A DNA stretch of 19,089 nt, taken from positions 1 through 19,089 of the forward strand of contig CAMUZC010000022.1 in assembly GCA_947165105.1 (NCBI GenBank), written 5' to 3'. The position numbers and the translations under genes are program-made. The notes below the pieces were generated by a model. It saw only the letters and a list, made by a program, of their open reading frames with translations. It was not told the origin of the DNA and made no database searches. Below are positions 1 through 6,991 of the stretch, in pieces. The DNA is from an uncultured Lachnospiraceae bacterium (GTDB lineage Bacteria; Bacillota_A; Clostridia; TANB77; CAG-508). The stretch's first letter is position 1. Each line of letters opens with the position of its first letter.

Positions 1-162
1 CCAACCAGGATATTGCCTGATGAATTATTAATGGCTATAGATGTACATTCTGTAGATGATTTAACAAATGTAAGTACTGAATTACTTGTAAAAAAGTATA
101 TAAAAGAAAAAACTGGTTGTGAAGCTAAATCATTTAGACTTTCATGTGAGTATTTTGGATAA
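1..162 (+). CDS. C-terminal end of an unidentified protein (partial)
   Basis: An open frame runs from the first base of the window to a TAA at 160-162 and gives 53 residues, ending in SCEYFG. Its start lies outside the window. It is the only plus-strand gene here and converges on the Ntn-hydrolase gene. The two are separated by a symmetric hairpin with T-runs on both strands. The frame contains no TGA. I do not recognise the family from this fragment. It is called a gene because the frame is open to the edge and stops just before a terminator. Confidence 0.6.
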   Translation, partial: PTRILPDELLMAIDVHSVDDLTNVSTELLVKKYIKEKTGCEAKSFRLSCEYFG

Positions 163-164
163 AT

Positions 165-194
165 AAAAAAAGACTAATTCATTAGTCTTTTTTT
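165..194. terminator. Bidirectional intrinsic terminator between convergent genes
   Basis: Perfect inverted repeat AAAAAAAGACTAAT (165-178), loop TC, ATTAGTCTTTTTTT (181-194). The A-run on one side and T-run on the other let it end transcription from either direction. The TAA of the minus-strand Ntn gene (193-195) overlaps its edge. Confidence 0.9.
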
Positions 195-975
195 ATTTAT
201 CTTCGGTAAGTTTTTGTTTCTTTTTAACTTTCTCTTTTTTAGGTTTTTCTTCTGGTTTAGGTTCCTCAACCTTCTGTTCCTCTTCAACTTTAGGTTCTTG
301 ATTAATACCTAATGCCCACTTAGCTAATGCTTCATTTGGATTTTTAGACTTCTTTACTTCATCTGGAATATCATATCCTAAAGCAGTCATTTTATTAATA
401 ACATCCTTTTTATCTGAAGCTGTCTCGACAAATTCTATCTCATGATCTACATATAGAGTTTTTTCAGCTGCTACATCGATAGCATTTGTAATAATTCTAT
501 ATGGATTCTTTTCGTTATACATATGTGATGTTTCAATAACACCTAATGCAACATCTTGACCTGAACCTATAGCATCATAATCTTCAATCTCAGTTACAGT
601 TAAATCTTGACTAATCTTCCAACATTTATCTCTATATGCAATAAAGAATTCATTTGGTAAACTAAATGGTTGTGTTGGGTCATCTACAATAATACCATGT
701 GCTTTTAATGTTTCATAAAGAGTTCTAGGAAGTTGTAAATGGATAAATGCATCATCTAAATTTTCTTTTCCAAATCCTGCACTATCCAATAACCCTTTTA
801 TATATTGAATTATTTGAGAAGCTCTTGCATAGCCTACAGAACCAATACAACAACCTTCATATTCTGAATACCATACTTTTGTTGCAGAATGGTCTTTATT
901 ATTCCATTGTGATACTTGTTTATCAGCTCCTAGAATAAATCTGTTTTTATCTTTAATAGCAATTACTAGTGACAA
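193..975 (-). CDS. Proteasome/HslV-like Ntn hydrolase of phage type
   Basis: The 260-aa protein begins with a beta-strand pattern typical of the proteasome-beta/HslV fold: MSLVIAIKDKNRFILGADKQ, then a lysine in ATKVW near residue 33, then GSVGYA and AIGSGQDVALGVI. Asp in GADK and the later Lys match the usual charged active-site positions. No Thr follows Met1; Ser2 would be the N-terminal nucleophile after Met removal, which is inference. The last 35 or so residues are a Lys/Glu/Pro-rich, probably disordered tail. The start is TTG, chosen because AAGGAG lies 8 bases upstream and no in-frame ATG fits. It has its own promoter and a dyad just upstream. No ATPase partner (HslU-like) is in the window, so protease activity is uncertain. 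Confidence 0.7.
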   Translation of the reverse strand: MSLVIAIKDKNRFILGADKQVSQWNNKDHSATKVWYSEYEGCCIGSVGYARASQIIQYIKGLLDSAGFGKENLDDAFIHLQLPRTLYETLKAHGIIVDDPTQPFSLPNEFFIAYRDKCWKISQDLTVTEIEDYDAIGSGQDVALGVIETSHMYNEKNPYRIITNAIDVAAEKTLYVDHEIEFVETASDKKDVINKMTALGYDIPDEVKKSKNPNEALAKWALGINQEPKVEEEQKVEEPKPEEKPKKEKVKKKQKLTEDK

Positions 976-999
976 AATATCATCTCCTTAAAACTAAAA

Positions 1000-1018
1000 A
1001 TACTATATAATATAGTAT
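1000..1018. promoter_or_regulatory. Operator-like dyad over the Ntn-gene promoter
   Basis: ATACTATA (1000-1007), spacer TAA, TATAGTAT (1011-1018) is a perfect 8-bp inverted repeat that covers the likely -10 region. It could be a repressor site or a 5' UTR stem. In such AT-rich DNA a chance dyad is possible. Confidence 0.35.
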
Positions 1019-1024
1019 ACAATA
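1003..1024 (-). promoter_or_regulatory. Promoter of the Ntn-hydrolase gene
   Basis: On the minus strand TTGTATACTATATTATATAG follows directly after the SLOG-gene terminator and lies about 20-30 bases before the AAGGAG site. It shares the TTGTATA-TATA core seen in the other intergenic gaps of this window. No good -35 is visible. Confidence 0.5.
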
Positions 1025-1047
1025 AAAGCACCAAACATTTTGGTGCT
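1021..1047 (-). terminator. Intrinsic terminator after the SLOG gene
   Basis: Arms AGCACCAAA (1027-1035) and TTTGGTGCT (1039-1047) pair perfectly around a 3-base loop, and TTTATT follows on the minus strand. The TAG stop of the SLOG gene (1046-1048) is inside the stem. Confidence 0.9.
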
Positions 1048-1393
1048 AAAAATTAATCACAATAACTCTTAAATTCTTATCTTTTGCGATATTAATCATA
1101 TGTCCAGTGCCTTTAGATTTTCCATCCCAAAATGCAATTAAAGCATCAGCATAATCTGCCATTTCAACATTACGTCTATAACCTGCAGACTTACCATATA
1201 AATCCCAATTAGCTGGAAATTTTTTAACTGGAATATTATATTCTTTTGCAAATTGTTCACCTAGAGTATCAGCGCCTCTAGCTGTTCCAGAAACTATTTC
1301 TTCTACTTCATATCTTTGAAAATTTTCTTGGATATTTTTCTTTAATAAATCATAATCATTAAATTCTCTAGAACCTGCTACAATTATTTTCAT
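1046..1393 (-). CDS. SLOG-superfamily protein (DUF2493/YspA-like)
   Basis: The 115-aa protein starts MKIIVAGSREFNDY and has SGTARGADTLGEQFA near residues 39-53. These are the two glycine-rich nucleotide-binding signatures of the DUF2493 branch of the SLOG (Rossmann-like) fold. AGYRRN and DALIAFWDG complete the usual pattern, and the length matches the family. SLOG proteins bind or cleave nucleotide-derived ligands, but the substrate of this branch is not settled. Its ATG overlaps the last A of the NADAR stop (TAATG), so the two are probably translated together and may act on related ligands. That pairing is inference. It ends at TAG inside a terminator. Confidence 0.85.
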   Translation of the reverse strand: MKIIVAGSREFNDYDLLKKNIQENFQRYEVEEIVSGTARGADTLGEQFAKEYNIPVKKFPANWDLYGKSAGYRRNVEMADYADALIAFWDGKSKGTGHMINIAKDKNLRVIVINF

Positions 1394-1863
1394 TATTGAT
1401 TAGCTTCTTTCATAATGTCTTTATAATATTGTCTAACACTCATTAGAACTTGTCCTAATAAATTTTGACCGGTACCATCTCTACCAATTCCCCAAACATA
1501 ATCAAATGGAGAATCTTCAACAATCTTAGTATCACCAGTGCTCATTAATATTTTTCTTAGCTCTGGGTTTTGTCTATACTTTTCTTGATTTATTGACAGC
1601 ATATTGCGATATCTTACTTCAGACCAAATTTTTTCATCAAAACCTTTAACTTGTCTTCCTAATTTCTTAATTTTTTTAGGATCAGTTTCTAATAGGATTT
1701 GATTAGCTATTTCATCATCATGAAAGCATCTAGCCTTTGACCACATGAAGGCTTGCTCTGAACAATTAAATTTTCTACCTTCCCAAGTAAACTCACAAGG
1801 ATAAAAATTACTAAAACAACCATATTTTTCTCTTTGTGCCCAAAATCCAATTACTTCTTCCAT
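1393..1863 (-). CDS. NADAR (YbiA-like) family protein
   Basis: The 156-aa protein carries the NADAR/YbiA pattern in order: CFSNFYPCEF (16-25), SEQAFMWSKA (35-44), GRQVKGF near residue 90, DYVWGIG and GQNLLGQVLMSVR near the C-terminus. The family hydrolyses N-glycosidic bonds. Some members remove ADP-ribose from modified DNA or nucleotides, while YbiA acts on riboflavin intermediates. In a phage an anti-ADP-ribosylation role is plausible but inferred. The conserved Glu in SEQAF, thought to be catalytic, is present. The stop overlaps the ATG of the SLOG gene by one base, and the small gene upstream ends three bases before its start region, so this is one operon. Confidence 0.88.
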   Translation of the reverse strand: MEEVIGFWAQREKYGCFSNFYPCEFTWEGRKFNCSEQAFMWSKARCFHDDEIANQILLETDPKKIKKLGRQVKGFDEKIWSEVRYRNMLSINQEKYRQNPELRKILMSTGDTKIVEDSPFDYVWGIGRDGTGQNLLGQVLMSVRQYYKDIMKEANQ

Positions 1864-1866
1864 AAA

Positions 1867-2088
1867 TTACTCCTTAATTACATAAATACTTTTACTAGGA
1901 CTGGTAATATATACTGTAAATTCATTATTACCATAAGGATAATAAGATATAACTAATGGTTTACCAGTTTTAGTCTCATCTTCCTTTAAAACTGTTCCAA
2001 TAAAAAGCTTAACACCTTGTGATTTATTATGTGTAAATACTACTTTATCACCAACATGAATTTCTTTTCCTTCAATATCTTTTTTCAT
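1867..2088 (-). CDS. Small phage protein of unknown function
   Basis: The protein is 73 aa, beginning MKKDIEGKEIHVGDKVVF. The VGDKVVF stretch and later strands (LVISYYP, FTVYI, SIYVI) suggest a small all-beta barrel, like many phage proteins with a GDxV motif. I chose the ATG at 2088. An in-frame ATG at 2100 would add four residues and overlap the radical SAM stop. The spacing GGTAATTAATATG resembles the GGTGATTAATATG in front of the FETNSSS gene at 6442, which supports 2088. It lies between the radical SAM and NADAR genes. No specific family is recognised. Confidence 0.7.
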   Translation of the reverse strand: MKKDIEGKEIHVGDKVVFTHNKSQGVKLFIGTVLKEDETKTGKPLVISYYPYGNNEFTVYITSPSKSIYVIKE

Positions 2089-2089
2089 A

Positions 2090-2995
2090 TTAATTACCAT
2101 TTATCTTTCTAATATCATCAAACATAGGTTTAATATCATCTAATAAAGCTTTTCTTTCATCTTCTGGAGTTGTTGAAGATGTTGAGTAAGTATTTTTAAC
2201 TAAGTCAATAAACATCGTATGTGTTCCATCTTCACCCATATAAGATTTATCCCATTCTTCATTAGTTAATAATCTCTTTGGATCTAATTGTTTTAAAGCT
2301 AGATTATCAAAAGAAACTACTGCAAAATGCTTTGTAATCTCAGGTAATGCATCATGCCAATCTTTCATTCTATTAAAAATAATATCATGATTAGTTCCTT
2401 CAAATAGATCTTTACCACGTCTAAAAGTTTTATAACCTAAGATTAACATCTTTAAATTATTGTCATAAAGCTTTTCAATTTCATCGAGTTTATGATAACC
2501 ATTAATAACATGAATAACTGCATTTGGAATAGCCTTAATTCGCTCTATAAAGCCTTTTTCTTCTGGGTTGGTTAAAGATACACCTAGACCATAAATAAGC
2601 TTATTTTGGACCAATTTTGTGATTCTATCATAATCTTTCATAAAGTGCTTTTGATTAACAGTTATATTAGGAATTAATTTTAAAGATTTGCATTTTTCTA
2701 AGAAAGCTTCTAGATCTGGATGCTCAAGCGGATTACCTCCACCAATTGCTAATTCAGTATAAGGAAGTAAAGTCTCAATAAACTTTGCATTCATTATATC
2801 TCCATGCTTATCGTTTGGCTTTGAATTTTCATGACACATTGGACAGCCCATATCACAACTATTAGTTATCTTAACATCCATTGAATCTGGATATTCTGGA
2901 ATTAATTTATCCTCTTTATTATATTTAATTAAAGTTCCATCATCAAATAATATCTTCCAATAGTTACCATTTTTTACTTTTCCAATTGGTTTCAT
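2090..2995 (-). CDS. Radical SAM protein, substrate unknown
   Basis: The 301-aa protein has a canonical radical SAM cluster CDMGCPMC (Cys 47, 51, 54) for a [4Fe-4S] cluster. A glycine-rich AIGGGNPLEHP (83-93) follows, equivalent to the GGEP SAM-binding motif but with GGN. The first 40 residues form a small beta-rich extension (FDDGTLIKYN). No further Cys cluster is seen, so it is not a SPASM/Twitch protein. It does not look like QueE (too long), and NrdG is elsewhere. It begins a unit after a terminator, with its own promoter and a strong GAGGTGA site. Such enzymes need anaerobic conditions, which agrees with nrdD/nrdG. The reaction cannot be named. Confidence 0.85.
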   Translation of the reverse strand: MKPIGKVKNGNYWKILFDDGTLIKYNKEDKLIPEYPDSMDVKITNSCDMGCPMCHENSKPNDKHGDIMNAKFIETLLPYTELAIGGGNPLEHPDLEAFLEKCKSLKLIPNITVNQKHFMKDYDRITKLVQNKLIYGLGVSLTNPEEKGFIERIKAIPNAVIHVINGYHKLDEIEKLYDNNLKMLILGYKTFRRGKDLFEGTNHDIIFNRMKDWHDALPEITKHFAVVSFDNLALKQLDPKRLLTNEEWDKSYMGEDGTHTMFIDLVKNTYSTSSTTPEDERKALLDDIKPMFDDIRKINGN

Positions 2996-3008
2996 CTATT
3001 TCACCTCT

Positions 3009-3028
3009 TTATAATATAAAATACAATA
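3009..3028 (-). promoter_or_regulatory. Promoter of the radical SAM unit
   Basis: Minus-strand TATTGTATTTTATATTATAA sits between the upstream terminator T-run and the AGAGGTGA ribosome binding site. It fits the common TTGTAT...TATA core, although the TATAAT part is degenerate. Confidence 0.45.
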
Positions 3029-3050
3029 AAAAAGAGGCTATTTAGCCTCA
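3025..3050 (-). terminator. Intrinsic terminator after the FETNSSS-1 gene
   Basis: Arms GAGGCTA (3034-3040) and TAGCCTC (3043-3049) with a 2-base loop, followed by TTTTTTATTG on the minus strand. It lies 4 bases after the TAA at 3054. Confidence 0.88.
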
Positions 3051-3053
3051 ATT

Positions 3054-3503
3054 TTAATATTCTTCTCCATAATTACCAAAAGCAATTATTTTTTCTCCAG
3101 ACTTTGTTTCGTATTCTTGTGAGAAACTTTCTAGATATTCGTTATCTAAAAATTGATCTAGAGTACAAACTTCATTTCGATCAAATGGTCTATGCTTATC
3201 ATTCTCTTCTTCATCTTCGTCTTCCTCATAATAATCATTAGGATCAAGAAGAATCATCTCAACTAAATCTTCGAGACTTTCGGGATCTTTTCCTAGTGCA
3301 TTACAATACTTATTTCATTTTTCTTTATTCCAATCACTATTATTAATTAAAGCATCAAATAAGTCTTCTTTTAAAACTACTTTCTCGTTAACTAAGAATG
3401 CTTCTTCATTTTCTAATAACTTATATTCACTGGCTTCACACATAATTAATGAATGAGTACTTGAACTATTAGTTTCAAAAGTATTTTTTCTAACTTGTAA
3501 CAT
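3054..3503 (-). CDS. FETNSSS-motif protein 1, with an in-frame TGA (Trp)
   Basis: Read with TGA as Trp (3315-3317, codon 63), this is one 149-aa protein. With TGA as stop it would break into two fragments in the same frame. It starts MLQVRKNTFETNSSSTHSL, the same N-terminal block as the genes at 4009 and 6071. After residue 25 the sequence diverges. The middle is acidic (YYEEDEDEEEND) and the end is EKIIAFGNYGEEY. ATG overlaps the stop of the DUF5662-like gene (TAATG), and a terminator follows, so it is the last gene of its unit. The family is recurrent in phage-like sequences as hypothetical proteins, but I know of no function. The joined reading is supported by frame continuity and acidic composition on both sides. 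Confidence 0.82.
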
Positions 3504-4009
3504 TATTTTTTCTCCTTAATGGCTTTCTTATATTTATCTAAAACTTCTTCAACAAATTTCTTTGTTTCTTTATGTAAAATCATAGTCTTTTTATGACTAT
3601 CATACCAACTTAATACTTCTTCTAATTTATCAACTTTAAATGAAAAACTCATCCAATCACAAAGCATTTCTACTGCTGTTTCTCTCGGCATTTCTAAAGC
3701 TTTATCGCCATTATCGTCCTGAACTAAGACCCAATGTTGCCAATGATGTGGATTTGCATGTTGGTGATGTAGCCAAGCTAAATCAAAATCATCTTTAACT
3801 TTTTGTGTCTTTTCACTATAAAAATACTTATCATAAGCATCATATTCCGCATCAGTCCATTTAGACATATCATGCTGAGCTATTTGCTTTTCTGCTGCAG
3901 ATAAATTACAATCTTTGCTTGTAATAATCTTATTATCTTTTAAAAACTTAAAAGCTTTTTTAACATTTTCGACATGTTCAATAATATAATCATTATATTG
4001 TTTACTCAT
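3503..4009 (-). CDS. DUF5662-like, HD-type putative metal-binding protein
   Basis: The 168-aa protein has a His/Asp-rich pattern: an N-terminal helix with His, QHDMSKW (45-51), then AWLHHQHANPHHWQHW (78-93), then MLCDWMSFSF near residue 117. This arrangement matches what I recall of DUF5662, phage and bacterial proteins that look like degenerate HD-domain hydrolases. The conserved His and Asp could bind metal, but no reaction is known. It is flanked by two FETNSSS genes with TAATG overlaps at both ends, so all three are probably made together. All Trp codons are TGG. Confidence 0.75.
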   Translation of the reverse strand: MSKQYNDYIIEHVENVKKAFKFLKDNKIITSKDCNLSAAEKQIAQHDMSKWTDAEYDAYDKYFYSEKTQKVKDDFDLAWLHHQHANPHHWQHWVLVQDDNGDKALEMPRETAVEMLCDWMSFSFKVDKLEEVLSWYDSHKKTMILHKETKKFVEEVLDKYKKAIKEKK

Positions 4010-4644
4010 TATTCTTCAAAATCCTTTTCTGTAATATTATAAACTGTTTTAGTTGTATATGGAGTTGGTATATGTTCATTTAAACCAGGTTTTAATTCTG
4101 GATTAAATGCTTCATAATATCTTGAATTATCGCTATCTATTATAATTAAACAACCTTTATTAAATATAACATTAATTAAGTCCTCATCATCTAATAAATC
4201 TTGGCTTTGATGGTCGATACTTCCAAATGGATCTCCATACTCTTCTACATTTAATTCAAAATTTACTTCTTTAACTTCAGGACAAAGATCTTTGATTTTA
4301 TTTAATAGATCTTCAAGCTCTTCATCTACAACACCATTAGAAATCATTTGTTCGGCATCTTTATGCGTTATATATCCTTTGTCGCCATTTTCCCAGTTTA
4401 AATGACGACATAATTTAGTTGCAACATAATCTAATTTATCATTAGAACTTGTTAATATATCATCAGTACCAAATCCATAAAATGAGCTTGGACCATTCCA
4501 ACCATAATCTCTAAAATGAATGATTAAAACACCATTATCAGTCTCTAGTTTATACTCAATTCTGTTAGGATTAGCTTGAGAATAAACTAAAGCATGGGAC
4601 GAACTTGAATTAGTTTCAAACAAACTATTTCTAATTTTATACAT
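4009..4644 (-). CDS. FETNSSS-motif protein 2
   Basis: The 211-aa protein starts MYKIRNSLFETNSSSSHALV. The start at 4644 puts the shared motif at the same distance from Met as in its two relatives and has GGTGGTGA upstream; a more distal start at 4656 would add four residues. The body is unlike the other two copies and is acidic, with GCLIIIDSDNSRYYEAF near residue 175 and DILTSSNDKLDYVA near 65. It overlaps the end of the zinc-ribbon gene by 8 bases and the start of the DUF5662-like gene by 1 base. Function unknown. No membrane segment or signal peptide is visible. Confidence 0.8.
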   Translation of the reverse strand: MYKIRNSLFETNSSSSHALVYSQANPNRIEYKLETDNGVLIIHFRDYGWNGPSSFYGFGTDDILTSSNDKLDYVATKLCRHLNWENGDKGYITHKDAEQMISNGVVDEELEDLLNKIKDLCPEVKEVNFELNVEEYGDPFGSIDHQSQDLLDDEDLINVIFNKGCLIIIDSDNSRYYEAFNPELKPGLNEHIPTPYTTKTVYNITEKDFEE

Positions 4645-5635
4645 TAATTTCACCACCTTGTGCTGTAACTACATTTTCAATCTTTTGAATTTTACCATTT
4701 TTTGTTTCAAAAGCTTTTCCACACTCTAAACAACGATAATGTATTATTGTCCAGTTAGGATTTGGAGTATCTTGTAAAATTCCATCTTTATAAATTCTTG
4801 GAACATAAGCTAATGATTGCATTGTCACACCTTCCTCATAATGTCTAGCACCACAATATGGACAAACTAGATCTGGATGTAATCCTTCAGCTTTATGGAA
4901 ATTATAACGTGGTAAATCAAAATCATTATAATATACAAAAGGTGTTTCATGTGGAGTTCTTGAAAGCTTATCACAAGCGTCTCTTAATATATTATTTAAA
5001 CCTTCATTTGTTTGAAGTGGAGTTGGTGTTTGAATGGATTCGTCTTCAGCTTCTCCTTTTGATTGATCCCAACTTAATACTGCTAATGTGGTTTCTGCAT
5101 AACTTTTATCAAGTGAAACTGTAAATCCTTTTGGATTATAAAATTCACATAATCTCATATAAACAGTATCTTCAAAATCTTTTTCAAATTCTTCCCAAAG
5201 ACTTCTTTCTCTAATATATTTACGAACTTTTATATTAATTTGTGGAGTATATGAATACTTACCGTTCATAGCTGTATTTCTAATGTTTCTAGCTACATCT
5301 TCTTTTATATCATTTACGCATTCAGCAACTGCTTGCTTATGTTTAGAGTATTTGTCATCTTCAGCTTGTTTAGTAATCTCAATTAGTTCAGCTGCAGTTA
5401 TCTCTACATCATTAAGAGAATCATCTACATCCAGTTCCTCAAAATCCCACTTCTTTCCGTAATCATCTAATGTAAATTCATCAAAAGTAAATAGTCTACC
5501 ATCAATAGTTTTATAATTTACTATTAGCTTATCGTCTACAAATTCGCATGTATATCCCATTTTAGGATGTATGGTTAATATAATAATATGATTTAAATTA
5601 TTTTTAAGTTTTTTTCTTAATTCTGTTTTATTCAT
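4637..5635 (-). CDS. Zinc-ribbon phage protein of unknown function
   Basis: The 332-aa protein starts MNKTELRKKLKNNL. I use the ATG at 5635 because GGAG lies 6 bases before it; an ATG four codons upstream lacks such a site. Near residue 265 CPYCGARH and later CLECGKAF form a four-cysteine zinc ribbon. Between them is an aromatic strand region. The N-terminal half has a beta-rich segment, then a charged helical stretch (EITKQAEDDKYSKHKQAVAE). It overlaps both neighbours by 8 bases. The zinc ribbon could bind nucleic acid or protein, but nothing shows which. I do not recognise a named family. Confidence 0.75.
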   Translation of the reverse strand: MNKTELRKKLKNNLNHIIILTIHPKMGYTCEFVDDKLIVNYKTIDGRLFTFDEFTLDDYGKKWDFEELDVDDSLNDVEITAAELIEITKQAEDDKYSKHKQAVAECVNDIKEDVARNIRNTAMNGKYSYTPQINIKVRKYIRERSLWEEFEKDFEDTVYMRLCEFYNPKGFTVSLDKSYAETTLAVLSWDQSKGEAEDESIQTPTPLQTNEGLNNILRDACDKLSRTPHETPFVYYNDFDLPRYNFHKAEGLHPDLVCPYCGARHYEEGVTMQSLAYVPRIYKDGILQDTPNPNWTIIHYRCLECGKAFETKNGKIQKIENVVTAQGGEINV

Positions 5636-6062
5636 ATTTTTCTCCATAATATCTAAATAAAAAATTAAATTTTTTACACAATTCTAAATAGCACTTTGGA
5701 GCTTTATTTGGTAAATCAGCTTTACCAGTACCAATCAATACTTGACCATCTTTTACTGGAACATATATATTCTTGCCACACTTTAAACAAGTTTCTAGTA
5801 CTAAAAATCTATCATGCAAATAGGAACAGTACTCATCAAAGTCGTCATCAGTAAAAAAGCTATTTGAATTTAAATATCTATCTTTTTTTGTTATTAAGCT
5901 AATCGCATTTGGTAAGCCTCTAATAACTGCTTGTGTAGTCTTTGGCACATAACCAGATATACGATCTACCGTATTATCGCCATAAACATACAAATTATCT
6001 TTATCTGCAGCTACTTCTTCTCTCGTCCAAATTCCTTCATAAGGTAAAATTTTTCCAGCCAT
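5628..6062 (-). CDS. Phage protein resembling the DUF7831-type family
   Basis: The 144-aa protein contains GIWTREEVAADKDNLYVYGD near the start, then TQAVIRGLPNAISL and SFFTDDDF. These are recurring blocks of a widespread but uncharacterised phage family that I associate with DUF7831; the name is from memory. The central GDNT and AVIRG elements resemble a nucleotide- or ADP-ribose-binding loop, which is speculation. Four cysteines (CLKC near 91-94, CYLELC near 123-128) might bind a metal. The start has TAGGAG 6 bases upstream, formed partly from the TAG stop of the FETNSSS-3 gene. Confidence 0.75.
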   Translation of the reverse strand: MAGKILPYEGIWTREEVAADKDNLYVYGDNTVDRISGYVPKTTQAVIRGLPNAISLITKKDRYLNSNSFFTDDDFDEYCSYLHDRFLVLETCLKCGKNIYVPVKDGQVLIGTGKADLPNKAPKCYLELCKKFNFLFRYYGEKYE

Positions 6063-6070
6063 AATATCTC

Positions 6071-6442
6071 CTATCCAAAATAATATGTTAAAGAAGCTTC
6101 TTGCTTATTTGAATTATATTCATACCCTTCTAATTCATCAATAGAATAGAATGTCTCACCAAACCAAAGTAATTCATTTATTTTATGATGAAGCTCTCTA
6201 ATCTCAGCTTTTTCAGTAGGAAAATCACCAAACTTAACTGATTCTAAGTCGTTATAGATTCTCCTAATATGAAGTTTAATGTCCTTTAAAGTACAAAATT
6301 CAGGTAAATCATTTGATTCATGTAAAACATTATAAAATAATTTACCTTTAGCAAAATCTAACCAAGTCTCTTCATTACACACAACTAATGAATGAGAACT
6401 TGAACTATTAGTTTCAAATGTTCCTTTACGAATATTTATCAT
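6071..6442 (-). CDS. FETNSSS-motif protein 3
   Basis: The 123-aa protein starts MINIRKGTFETNSSSSHSLV, the third copy of the shared N-terminal block. I chose the ATG at 6442 because GGTGAT lies just upstream and the motif then sits at the same distance from Met as in the other two. The body (KLHIRRIYNDLESVKFGD, LWFGETFYSIDELEGYEYN) is not similar to the other copies by eye. It ends with TAG, which is part of the next gene's ribosome binding site. Soluble, no membrane segment. Function unknown. Confidence 0.8.
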   Translation of the reverse strand: MINIRKGTFETNSSSSHSLVVCNEETWLDFAKGKLFYNVLHESNDLPEFCTLKDIKLHIRRIYNDLESVKFGDFPTEKAEIRELHHKINELLWFGETFYSIDELEGYEYNSNKQEASLTYYFG

Positions 6443-6443
6443 A

Positions 6444-6647
6444 TTAATCACCAACTTTTTCTACATATTGCACTGCAGCAATAACATTGCCACTGATAAA
6501 ATAACTACTATCCTTACCAACTCCATCAGGACGCGGAATGTAGACAATATTATGCAATCTAGGATAATTATCCTCTAAATATAAACTCTCTAAAAATTTA
6601 TTTAATTCTGTTCCATTCTCACAATATTTAACTTGCATTCTAAGCAT
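6444..6647 (-). CDS. Small protein, possibly Cse60-like
   Basis: The 67-aa protein reads MLRMQVKYCENGTELNKFLE at its start and has HNIVYIPRPDG then SSYFISGNVIAAVQYV. The order strand, helix, strand, strand and the spacing resemble the small sporulation-associated Cse60 fold, but the match is weak and by eye. The ATG at 6647 is preferred because GGAGG is 9 bases upstream; an internal ATG at 6638 is too far from it. The stop lies one base from the start of FETNSSS-3, so they are co-translated. Confidence 0.65.
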   Translation of the reverse strand: MLRMQVKYCENGTELNKFLESLYLEDNYPRLHNIVYIPRPDGVGKDSSYFISGNVIAAVQYVEKVGD

Positions 6648-6660
6648 TAATTACTACCTC

Positions 6661-6987
6661 CTAGCAAAATAAATAAGTTACGTCTTTTGAAAATAAATCT
6701 GTAAACACCTGTTGATATGTTTCATCTTTGAAATATGCTTTAATTATTTCAGATTTCTTTTCATACTTAACTTCTAAAACTATATAAGTATTATCCCAAT
6801 GATAACTTAATAGTTTAAAATTATTATTTAATAATTTACGCACTATATCTTCCAATGCATCTCTAGTTGCAATACTTGTATATTTTACACAAGTTAATTT
6901 TTTAAATTCATTAATAGAAACCTCTATATTTGAATCTTTTGAGAACAACTTATTTAATTTTTTAACTTCTTTCTTATTTGATATCAT
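6661..6987 (-). CDS. Hypothetical protein
   Basis: The 108-aa protein, rich in Lys and Asp, starts MISNKKEVKKLNKLFSKD. A central strand-rich part (NFKLLSYHWDNTYIVLEVKY) follows a helix. AAAGGAA lies about 9 bases before the ATG. Its TAG stop forms part of the ribosome binding site of the next gene. No family is recognised. Confidence 0.65.
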   Translation of the reverse strand: MISNKKEVKKLNKLFSKDSNIEVSINEFKKLTCVKYTSIATRDALEDIVRKLLNNNFKLLSYHWDNTYIVLEVKYEKKSEIIKAYFKDETYQQVFTDLFSKDVTYLFC

Positions 6988-6991
6988 TTTA

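Noticed and set aside
747..938. Plus-strand frame over the Ntn gene
   Set aside because: Opposite a clear gene, low-complexity Leu/Ile/Asn translation, no ribosome site.
4858..5124. Plus-strand frame over the zinc-ribbon gene
   Set aside because: Opposite a gene that fits the operon; the translation has no family features.
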